A DNA stretch of 9,731 nucleotides from an uncultured Collinsella sp. (GTDB taxonomy: Bacteria > Actinomycetota > Coriobacteriia > Coriobacteriales > Coriobacteriaceae), in assembly GCA_900547855.1 (NCBI GenBank), contig URIK01000068.1, positions 1 through 9,731 on the forward strand, read 5' to 3'. The position numbers were made by a program, and so were the translations under genes. Of this stretch, positions 1 to 5,420 are shown piece after piece. The first letter of the stretch is position 1. Each line of letters starts with the position of its first letter. A model generated the notes under the pieces. That model was not told the DNA's origin. It was given only the letters and a program-made list of their open reading frames with translations, and did not search any database.

Positions 1-48
1 TCTACACTCGACTAGTCGTCGGCAGCGTCAGATGTGTATAAGAGACAG
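1..48 (+). other. Illumina Nextera i5-side adapter (contamination)
   Basis: Not genomic. Positions 16-48 match the 33-base Nextera read-1 transposase adapter, ending in the 19-base Tn5 mosaic end at 30-48 (AGATGTGTATAAGAGACAG). Positions 8-15 (TCGACTAG) sit where the i5 index belongs and match, from memory, Nextera XT index S513. Positions 1-7 (TCTACAC) are the 3' end of the P5 oligo. Genomic sequence begins at 49. Any reading frame crossing 48/49 is chimeric. Confidence 0.98.
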
Positions 49-686
49 TCGTAGCGCTGCGGCTTCTCCAGAAAGTCAACGACCTCCTTGAGAGACTCCT
101 TGGCCTCTTCCTGACCGGCGACGTCCTTAAAGGTCACGCCCACGTCCTTGGAGGCGATCACGCGCGCGCCGGACTTACCCAGTCCGCCGCCGCCAAAACC
201 GCCGCCGCCAAAGTTCATCGACGGGCCGTCATCGCCCATAGCCTTCTTCATGCGGCGGTTGAGCCACCAACCGATGAGGAAGAAAATCGCCATGGGAAGA
301 ATGAGTGTGAGCAGGTAGTAGGTCATCAAACCCGAGTTTTTATCGGGAACGACCGACTCCAGCGAAGCGCCAGACTCAAGCACGCGATCGGTAAAGCCCG
401 CGTCATTCGGCACACCGGTCGTCTTGTAGGCGATGTTCTCGTCCTCGCCCTTCTTGGTGTAATAAATCGAGTAATCGTCCGTGTTGTACTCGACCTTGTC
501 GACGCTCTTCTTATCGAGCGCTTTGACAAACGTCGAGTAATCGGTCTTCGTAATCTGCTGCGTGTGACCGATGTTGGGGAACAGAACGGTCGAGAGCACG
601 AGGTAGACGACGAAGGCGATGAGCACGTAGAGGATCATATTCCGTCTACGTTTGTTGTCATCCATCTCCATCTGCTTGAACTCCAT
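49..686 (-). CDS. ftsH: FtsH membrane AAA+ zinc metalloprotease, N-terminal fragment
   Basis: FtsH is a membrane-anchored hexameric ATP-dependent protease that degrades misfolded and regulatory proteins. Only about 212 N-terminal residues are present. They show a charged cytoplasmic N-terminus, a first membrane segment (about 17-36), an extracytoplasmic FtsH_ext domain (about 45-118), a second membrane segment (about 120-142), a Gly-rich linker (about 159-170) and the start of the AAA module (VTFKDVAGQEEAKESL, about 184-199). The Walker motifs and the HEXXH zinc site are missing because the gene runs into the adapter at 48; the truncation is technical. Family members are normally over 600 residues. 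The ATG at 686 has no obvious Shine-Dalgarno. The ATG at 671 (MEMDDNKRRR) has GGAG nine bases upstream and is a credible alternative start. The gene diverges from the cobO-like gene. Confidence 0.93.
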
Positions 687-763
687 CTACTGGGGTTGAT
701 AATGCTTTCTAGAATACCCAACCCGGACGGCGATAAACCGACGCCGGGCACGAAAGGACAGAG
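687..763. promoter_or_regulatory. Divergent ftsH/cobO intergenic region
   Basis: These 77 bases separate two divergent genes, so promoters for both should lie here or extend into the genes. On the plus strand TAGAAT (710-715) is a possible -10 for cobO, but no convincing -35 lies 16-18 bases upstream. On the minus strand TATTCT is a similarly weak -10 candidate for ftsH. An imperfect inverted repeat pairs CCCGG (722-726) with CCGGG (744-748). AAGGA lies just upstream of the cobO ATG at 764 and is a good ribosome-binding site. No cobalamin riboswitch fits in this space. Promoter positions are not established. Confidence 0.35.
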
Positions 764-1249
764 ATGGCATCACTGTAAGTCGGCAAGGTTCAAATCTATA
801 CAGGCGACGGCAAGGGCAAGACGACGGCTGCGCTGGGGCTCGCGCTGCGCGCGACGGGCTACGGGCTCGACGTTCTTAGGCTGCAGTTTGCCAAGAAACT
901 GCACTGCGCCGAACACGATGCCGCGCCGCGCCTGGGGCTGCGCATCGTACAAGCTGACCGCGACACGCCCGAGGCTTGCGCCGCACAGATCATGGAGCTC
1001 GCATGCGAGCAGATATCACAGGTCGACGTTCTGATTTTGGACGAACTCGGCGAGGCCATGCGCCGCGGCTTCGTGACACGCGAGGATGTCGAAGCGCTGA
1101 TCGCGATAAAGCCCGCCACCACGGAGCTCGTGCTCACCGGCCGGGGCTTGCTGCCCCTCGCGAACCTCGCCGACCTTGTCATCGAAATGCACCCCATCAA
1201 ACACTACTTCGACGAAGGCCTCCTAGCCCGCCAAGGCATCGAATACTAA
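764..1249 (+). pseudogene. cobO: CobO/CobA-type corrinoid adenosyltransferase, interrupted by TAA at codon 5
   Basis: The frame encodes a compact CobO-like ATP:cob(I)alamin adenosyltransferase, which transfers the 5'-deoxyadenosyl group of ATP to corrinoid cobalt. Reading from the ATG at 764, which has a good AAGGA site upstream, gives MASL, then TAA at 776-778, then an otherwise open frame of about 156 codons to TAA at 1247-1249. Downstream of the stop are an intact P-loop (YTGDGKGKTT, about 800-830), a Walker B-like VLILDELGEAM (about 1028-1060) and the family's C-terminal pattern ELVLTGRG...LADLVIEMHPIKHYFDEGLLARQGIE. No ATG, GTG or TTG occurs in frame between the stop and the ATG at 992, and a product from 992 (85 residues) would lack the P-loop. 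Total length of about 161 codons is near normal for a short family member. One base change (to TAC, GAA or CAA, for example) would restore the gene. It may be a recent nonsense mutation or a sequencing error. Confidence 0.8.
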
Positions 1250-1286
1250 TTGATTCGTTTTCCGCCAACACCTACAGCTCATAAGG

Positions 1287-1355
1287 AAGTTGCGGTGGAA
1301 TAGTACTTGTTTGACGGTCCGCAAGGGCTTTTCAGGAACTATTTCACCGCAACTT
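1287..1355. repeat. Palindromic intergenic element (18-bp inverted repeat with nested hairpin)
   Basis: Left arm 1287-1304 (AAGTTGCGGTGGAATAGT) and right arm 1338-1355 (ACTATTTCACCGCAACTT) are reverse complements except for one position, which is a G·U pair if read as plus-strand RNA. The 33-base interior holds a smaller hairpin, GTCC-GCAA-GGGC, with a GNRA-type loop. The right arm runs on into TAT, matching ATA at 1281-1283 if a short bulge is allowed. It lies between convergent genes (cobO ends 1249, MATE ends 1379). Neither strand has a U-run after the stem, so it is not a standard intrinsic terminator. A REP/MITE-like dispersed repeat or a bidirectional transcription barrier is more likely. 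There is no second copy in this window. Confidence 0.75.
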
Positions 1356-1378
1356 ATCAGGGGTATCTGACGGATGAG

Positions 1379-2728
1379 CTAGGCGGTGGCGCGGCCTAGC
1401 CAGTTGCCACTGTGGTGGTAGATGGTGAACATCGTGGCCGTGATGAGCCAGGTTACGGGGTAAACCAACAGCAGGTGCTCAAGAGACGGATCGAACGGCA
1501 TAATCGCAAACACCCAGATCACCCTCAAGACAACGGTGCCAAAGATGGTGAGCATCATAGGCTGCAAGCTCACGCCAGCGCCGCGAATGGAGCCCGACGC
1601 GTTCTCGATAATCGAGAAGATCGCGTAGAACGGCGCGATGAAATGAAGAATCGTCGTGGTGTACGCCGAAATCGAAGCATCGTCGACAAACAAACGCGAC
1701 AGAGGACCCGAGAACACCAGGAGTACGGCAGACAGGCCACCAATGAGCATAAACGAAAGCACGAGCGACGTGTGATATCCCTTGCGCATGCGCTCGTAAT
1801 TGCGCGCGCCAAAGTTCTGCGCCGAGAACGTAGTGATCGATACGCCGAGCGCCTCGGTCACCATCCAGATAATGCCATCCAGGCGCCCAGATAGACCCCA
1901 AGCAGTCGTGACATCGGCGCCAAACGAATTAACCGACACCTGGATCAGCACGTTCGAGATCGAATAGGCAGCCGATTGAAAACCGAGTGGCAGACCACAC
2001 GAGATCATACTCTTGCAAATACCGCGATCGATGCCGAGCTTAGACAGCGAAAGACGCCATGCGCCCGGAGCGCGCATCATGCGAAACACGATCATCGTTG
2101 CATTGGAGCAAATGGTCAGCGCCACTGCGATGCCGCAGCCCAGCGCCTCCATATGCAACACAGCGACAAAGATGATATCCAGCACCACGTTAACCAGGCA
2201 GCCAGAGGCAATGATCACAGCGGGGCCGCGCGTGTCGCCCACGGCACGCAGCAGTGCGGTTCCCATATTAAGCAGCAGTGCCGCAACCATCGCGGCAAAA
2301 TAACAGCGAGCATAGGCCACGCCCTCGGCCAATAGTTCATGCGGCGTGTTCATAAGCACCAGGATGGGCTCAACGAACACTATGCCAAGAATCGAGAAAA
2401 CGATACCGCCCACCAGCGCGAGCGTCATGGCTGTATGGACCGAACGACTCAGTCGCTCATCATCGTGCTGACCAAAATACTGACCGGTAATGACCGCGCA
2501 GCCGGCGCCGACGCCAACGCAAAAGCCAATGCAGAGCTCGGTGAGCACCATCGTAGCTTGAATGCCACCTAGCGCGAGCTTGCCGCCAAACTGACCGACG
2601 ATATAGGTACCGATAAGCGTGTAGGCCTGCTGAAAAAACGAACTAAAAAAGATGGGAACGCACAGCGAAAGCAGCTGCTGCCAAATAACACCCTGCGTTA
2701 CATCGATAGCCGTAGATTTCTTAGCCAC
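1379..2728 (-). CDS. MATE-family multidrug/toxin efflux transporter
   Basis: Predicted 12-helix inner-membrane exporter of the MATE (MatE) family, which expels cationic drugs or metabolites in exchange for Na+ or H+. Visible family features are an N-terminal helix with the pattern QQAYTLIGTYIVGQFGG, repeated hydrophobic segments of about 20 residues, LLRAVGDTRGP at the end of the first half and the matching IRGAGVSLQPMM in the second half, consistent with two MatE domains. The frame is open from a TTG at 2761, but I choose the GTG at 2728 (VAKKSTAIDVTQG read with Met) because GGGGAGGG lies immediately upstream at Shine-Dalgarno distance and the extra 11 residues look unlike a transporter N-terminus. 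The product is about 449 residues, normal for the family. It is monocistronic, convergent with cobO, and about 125 bp downstream of the methyltransferase gene. Substrate is unknown. Confidence 0.9.
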   Translation of the reverse strand: MAKKSTAIDVTQGVIWQQLLSLCVPIFFSSFFQQAYTLIGTYIVGQFGGKLALGGIQATMVLTELCIGFCVGVGAGCAVITGQYFGQHDDERLSRSVHTAMTLALVGGIVFSILGIVFVEPILVLMNTPHELLAEGVAYARCYFAAMVAALLLNMGTALLRAVGDTRGPAVIIASGCLVNVVLDIIFVAVLHMEALGCGIAVALTICSNATMIVFRMMRAPGAWRLSLSKLGIDRGICKSMISCGLPLGFQSAAYSISNVLIQVSVNSFGADVTTAWGLSGRLDGIIWMVTEALGVSITTFSAQNFGARNYERMRKGYHTSLVLSFMLIGGLSAVLLVFSGPLSRLFVDDASISAYTTTILHFIAPFYAIFSIIENASGSIRGAGVSLQPMMLTIFGTVVLRVIWVFAIMPFDPSLEHLLLVYPVTWLITATMFTIYHHSGNWLGRATA

Positions 2729-2751
2729 ACGCCCTCCCCAAAAGCGTACGT

Positions 2752-2817
2752 CAACCGACAAAACAGTAATTAAAGACCTAAGCTAATAGCAGCTTAGCAC
2801 CGACCGACGTCGACCGA
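2752..2817. promoter_or_regulatory. Candidate operator cluster upstream of the MATE gene
   Basis: Two kinds of structure lie just upstream of the exporter start. A 7-bp inverted repeat pairs CTAAGCT (2778-2784) with AGCTTAG (2791-2797) around a 6-base spacer. A direct repeat CGACCGA occurs at 2801-2807 and 2811-2817, one helical turn apart, with a related CAACCGA at 2752-2758. Efflux genes are often controlled by local operators, but no regulator gene adjoins this one and I could not place a clear -35/-10 pair. The site could also form a weak hairpin in the transcript. Confidence 0.3.
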
Positions 2818-2853
2818 AACACCCCGAGTCAGAGCCCGGTGCAAACTATCTGC

Positions 2854-3768
2854 CTAGTGATACAGCCCCGGCTGGTAGTGATACTCGTTGCTCACGTGCG
2901 GGCACAGCTGCCAAAAGGCGACGGCACTCGCCGCGGCCACGTTGAGCGAATCGACCCCGTGCGCCATCGGAATACGCACGGCTCGGTCGCAGCCCGCGAT
3001 AGTCTTGGCGCCCAGGCCGGCACCCTCGGTGCCCATAAAGATCGCCAGGCGATCAACCTCCTGCAGCGCAGGATCGTCCAGCGAAACGGAGTCGTCCGTC
3101 AGTGCCATCGCAGCGCACGAAAAACCGGCTTCGTGCAGTGCCGCCAGGCCATCGTGCGGCCACACACGAGCCTCGCTGCCAATACGCGTCCACGGCACCT
3201 GAAACACCGTGCCCATGCTCACGCGGGCCGAGCGACGGTACAGCGGGTCGCAGCACGTCGGACTGACCAAAATACCGTCGACATTGAGCGCGGCGGCCGA
3301 GCGGAAAATCGCACCCACGTTCGTGTGGTCGACAATACCCTCGAGCACGCACACGCGCACCGGGCGCTCCCCCGCCGCCTCAACGACGCCACCCAAGAAC
3401 TCATCAACCGGAATCTGCCGCGGCCGACGAAACGCCGCGAGCGCACCGCGCGTCACGTTAAAGCCCGTCAGCTGCTCCATGAGTTCCATGGAAGCCACGA
3501 ACACAGGAACCGGACCTGCGCCCTCGCGCACAACCAGGCGCTCAAACAGCGGCATCATCTGGTCGAGCCAGCGTTCGCCCAAAAGAAAGCTCACCGGCTC
3601 ATATCCGGCGCGAACCGCGCGCTCGATAACCTTGGCACTCTCGGCGATAAAGATGCCCTTTTGCGGCTCTAGCACGCAGCGCAGTTCACGCTCGGTCAGT
3701 CGCACGTAGGCATCGAGCCGCTCGTCCTCGAGCGAATCAATTCGCAGAACCTCAACGGCATCAGTCAT
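2854..3768 (-). CDS. SpoU/TrmH-family RNA 2'-O-methyltransferase
   Basis: Predicted SAM-dependent 2'-O-ribose methyltransferase of the SPOUT (SpoU/TrmH) class, modifying rRNA or tRNA; the exact target nucleotide cannot be read from sequence. With the start at 3768 the product is about 304 residues. The N-terminal part (about 1-130) resembles the RNA-binding substrate domain. The C-terminal knot domain carries motif 1 (HTNVGAIFRSAAAL, about 148-161, with the usual Asn and Arg), motif 2 (IFMGTEGAGL, about 243-252) and motif 3 (IPMAHGVDSLNVAAASAVAF, about 266-285), which form the SAM-binding trefoil knot. The frame extends to an ATG at 3801, but that start lacks a Shine-Dalgarno and would begin with a Cys/Gly-rich stretch. 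The ATG at 3768 (MTDAVEVLRIDSLEDERLDAYVRL) fits the family better. The gene follows a likely terminator after folA, so it probably has its own promoter. Confidence 0.9.
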   Translation of the reverse strand: MTDAVEVLRIDSLEDERLDAYVRLTERELRCVLEPQKGIFIAESAKVIERAVRAGYEPVSFLLGERWLDQMMPLFERLVVREGAGPVPVFVASMELMEQLTGFNVTRGALAAFRRPRQIPVDEFLGGVVEAAGERPVRVCVLEGIVDHTNVGAIFRSAAALNVDGILVSPTCCDPLYRRSARVSMGTVFQVPWTRIGSEARVWPHDGLAALHEAGFSCAAMALTDDSVSLDDPALQEVDRLAIFMGTEGAGLGAKTIAGCDRAVRIPMAHGVDSLNVAAASAVAFWQLCPHVSNEYHYQPGLYH

Positions 3769-3806
3769 AGCAGCCTGCCCGCACCCTTCTTTACAGCACA
3801 TCTATA

Positions 3807-3833
3807 CCAAACGAGGCGACGCTAAGCGCCGCC
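3807..3833 (-). terminator. Likely intrinsic terminator after folA
   Basis: On the minus strand an 8-bp GC-rich stem (arms 3826-3833 and 3815-3822) closes on a 3-base loop (3823-3825). One position is a G·U pair only in minus-strand RNA. A short T-rich tail (TCGTTT) follows. It lies about 45 bases past the folA stop, as expected for the end of the thyA-folA unit. The tail is poor in U, so termination may be incomplete and allow some read-through into the methyltransferase gene. Confidence 0.5.
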
Positions 3834-3877
3834 CCATACATTCAATCAACCCGATAATACCGTTCACGCCAGGCGAT

Positions 3878-4396
3878 TTACGCCTCAACGCGACGATACG
3901 TCACGAACTCATAATCGACACCCTCGTCGCCCTCGCCCGAGGCAATCGTGGCAACACCGCCACGCCACGCAATCTCCCACGCGGGATCGGCGTCCAAATC
4001 GGGAAAGTACGTGTCCACGGCATGAGTGCAATGGTTGTGCGTGACCTCGGCCTCGGCGCAATACGGCAAAAACTGCCGATACACCTCGCCGCCACCGATC
4101 ACCCAGGCAACGGGCTCATCGGCAACCGCGGCGAGCGCCTCGTCGATGCTATGCACCACGTCGACGCCCTCGACAGCAAAATCCTCGTCGCGGGTAAGCA
4201 CGATATTGCGACGGTTCTTGAGTGGACGCCCACCGGGAAAACTCAGCAGCGTCTTGCGCCCCATGATGACCGGGCAGCCCTTGGTGCAGGCCACAAAATG
4301 GCGCATGTCGGCGCGATTGGACACCACCATGTCGCCCTCGCACCCAATGCCCCAATCGTCACACACGGCAACGATAGCAGATAGCTTACACGTCAT
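3878..4396 (-). CDS. folA: Dihydrofolate reductase
   Basis: NADPH-dependent cytosolic reductase converting dihydrofolate to tetrahydrofolate, the target of trimethoprim. The product is about 172 residues, normal for bacterial DHFR. Visible motifs are LSAIVAVCDDWGIG at the N-terminus, the acidic active-site residue in NRADMRHF (Asp about 30, equivalent to E. coli Asp27), the cofactor segment PVIMGRKT (about 42-49), NRRNIVLTR, the glycine turn VIGGGEVYRQFLP (about 99-111) and DTYFP. The loop preceding the catalytic Asp reads DMVVSNRAD, so the Pro-Trp of E. coli (P21, W22) is replaced by Val-Val. I recall related Trp-less forms in some Gram-positives. I chose the ATG at 4396, with AGGTGG just upstream. 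A GTG at 4405 directly abutting the thyA stop is also possible. It is co-transcribed and probably translationally coupled with thyA. Confidence 0.95.
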   Translation of the reverse strand: MTCKLSAIVAVCDDWGIGCEGDMVVSNRADMRHFVACTKGCPVIMGRKTLLSFPGGRPLKNRRNIVLTRDEDFAVEGVDVVHSIDEALAAVADEPVAWVIGGGEVYRQFLPYCAEAEVTHNHCTHAVDTYFPDLDADPAWEIAWRGGVATIASGEGDEGVDYEFVTYRRVEA

Positions 4397-4405
4397 GAGC
4401 ACCAC

Positions 4406-5254
4406 CTACACCGCAATGGGAATGTTCTTGACCTGCGGGCCGTGCTCATAGCCCTCGACGATCAGGTCATCGGTCGTAAACGCATAGAAGTCATGCACAT
4501 CGGGGTTGAGCGTTACCTTGGGTGCCGCAAACTGCGGACGCTCGATAAGTTCGCGGACAATATCGACATGACGGTCGTAGATATGGGCGTCGGCGATCAC
4601 ATGCAGCAGCTCGCCGGGAATCATATCGATCGACTGCGCAACCATCATCAGCAAGATGGCGTACTGGCACACATTCCAGTTGTTCGCGGCCAAAATGTCC
4701 TGGCTGCGCTGGTTGAGAATCATGTTGAGCGTCGGCTTGTCGTCCTGCGGGCGCTGCGTGACGTTATAGGTCACGCTGTACGCGCACGGATACAGGTGCA
4801 TCTCGGACAGGTCGCTAAACACATACGTGTTGGTCATGATGCGGCGACTGTACGGTGTGTGCTTAAGATCGTACAGCACTCGGTCCATCTGGTCGAAATC
4901 GCCCTCGGCATAATGGCTCTTCTGGCCAATCTGGTACCCGTAGGCCTTGCCGATGGAGCCGGTCTCGTCGGCCCACTCATCCCAAATATGGCTGTTGAGG
5001 TCATGGACGTTATTGGACTTCTTTTGATAGATCCACAAAATCTCGTCCATCGCAGACTTAAGCGCCGTGCGGCGCAGGGTGAGCGCAGGGAACTCCTCGC
5101 GCAGGTCGTAGCGCGCCGTAACGCCAAAGTTTTTAATGGTATAGGCAGGGGTGCCGTCCTCCCACACCGGACGGACCTTTTGGCCCTCGGTGGTGGTGCC
5201 ATGGTCCAGAATGTCGCGGCACATGGATACAAACTGTTGATCAGCTTTGCTCAT
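4406..5254 (-). CDS. thyA: Thymidylate synthase (ThyA)
   Basis: Converts dUMP and 5,10-methylene-tetrahydrofolate to dTMP and dihydrofolate; FolA from the next gene recycles the dihydrofolate. The 282-residue protein shows the phosphate-binding PYSRR (about 134-138), the catalytic cysteine in LYPCAYSVTYNV (Cys about 157), the NQRSQD motif (about 181-186), the dUMP-contacting Asn in NNWNVCQY (about 194) and DAHIYDRH (about 222-229). The His that usually follows the catalytic Cys is Ala here, as I recall for one Gram-positive/clostridial subfamily. The ATG at 5254 is supported by AGGAGGG five to nine bases upstream. The frame stays open to 5824, but that extension is antisense to the DUF134 gene and does not resemble ThyA. 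First gene of the thyA-folA pair. Confidence 0.96.
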   Translation of the reverse strand: MSKADQQFVSMCRDILDHGTTTEGQKVRPVWEDGTPAYTIKNFGVTARYDLREEFPALTLRRTALKSAMDEILWIYQKKSNNVHDLNSHIWDEWADETGSIGKAYGYQIGQKSHYAEGDFDQMDRVLYDLKHTPYSRRIMTNTYVFSDLSEMHLYPCAYSVTYNVTQRPQDDKPTLNMILNQRSQDILAANNWNVCQYAILLMMVAQSIDMIPGELLHVIADAHIYDRHVDIVRELIERPQFAAPKVTLNPDVHDFYAFTTDDLIVEGYEHGPQVKNIPIAV

Positions 5255-5281
5255 TGACCCTCCTGTCAGTCGCCTACAAGC

Positions 5282-5294
5282 GAGATTCATTGTA
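5282..5294 (-). promoter_or_regulatory. Candidate thyA promoter -10
   Basis: On the minus strand TACAAT (5294-5289) matches the TATAAT consensus at five of six positions. It would place the transcription start near 5282, giving a leader of roughly 28 bases before the thyA ATG. No good -35 hexamer sits 16-18 bases upstream, where the sequence is very GC-rich. The call rests on the -10 alone. Confidence 0.35.
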
Positions 5295-5337
5295 GCCCAG
5301 GCACGCGCGGCCCCACAGCCCAAACATAAGCCCTCAT

Positions 5338-5357
5338 TTTCTGACATATGCCAGAAA
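5338..5357. promoter_or_regulatory. Palindromic operator candidate, copy 1
   Basis: A 20-bp palindrome centred between 5347 and 5348 (TTTCTGACATATGCCAGAAA) with nine of ten base pairs symmetrical; the one mismatch pairs positions 5344 and 5351. It shares TGACATATGnCAGA with copy 2, centred 53 bp away (about five helical turns). It lies upstream of the presumed -35 of the DUF134 gene and upstream of thyA on the other strand, so a bound protein could act on either gene. Confidence 0.6.
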
Positions 5358-5361
5358 TTCC

Positions 5362-5389
5362 TTGCGCAAATCCGCACGTTCGCTATTCT
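5362..5389 (+). promoter_or_regulatory. Candidate promoter of the DUF134-NifX gene
   Basis: TTGCGC (5362-5367) and TATTCT (5384-5389) stand 16 bases apart and resemble a sigma-70-type -35/-10 pair. They would start transcription near 5396, inside operator copy 2 and about 25 bases before the ATG at 5421. Both hexamers are imperfect, so this is a moderate-confidence placement. Confidence 0.45.
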
Positions 5390-5394
5390 ATTGT

Positions 5395-5406
5395 TGACAT
5401 ATGTCA
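5395..5406. promoter_or_regulatory. Palindromic operator candidate, copy 2
   Basis: A perfect 12-bp palindrome, TGACATATGTCA, centred between 5400 and 5401. It overlaps the expected transcription start of the DUF134-NifX gene and ends 14 bases before its ATG, a position typical of a repressor site. With copy 1 it forms a spaced pair. Autoregulation by the adjacent DUF134 helix-turn-helix protein is an inference from proximity. Confidence 0.6.
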
Positions 5407-5420
5407 GATTTGGAGAGTGT

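Noticed and set aside
687..763. Cobalamin riboswitch upstream of the cobO-like gene
   Set aside because: The 77-base gap is too short for the roughly 200-base element, and I see no B12-box-like sequence.
1287..1355. Ordinary Rho-independent terminator at the palindromic element
   Set aside because: No U-run follows the stem on either strand and the loop region is long, so I call it a repeat/structured element instead.
2839..3672. A 277-codon plus-strand frame over the methyltransferase gene, and similar antisense frames over folA, thyA, ftsY and smc
   Set aside because: They are shadows of well-identified genes on the other strand and encode Arg/His-rich or Ala/Ser-rich sequence without motifs.
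5247..5420. Upstream in-frame extension of the DUF134-NifX frame
   Set aside because: It would cross the operators and promoter. The ATG at 5421 has GGAG upstream and matches the usual DUF134 N-terminus (MAGRREKLRRVGIIPEYRGF).
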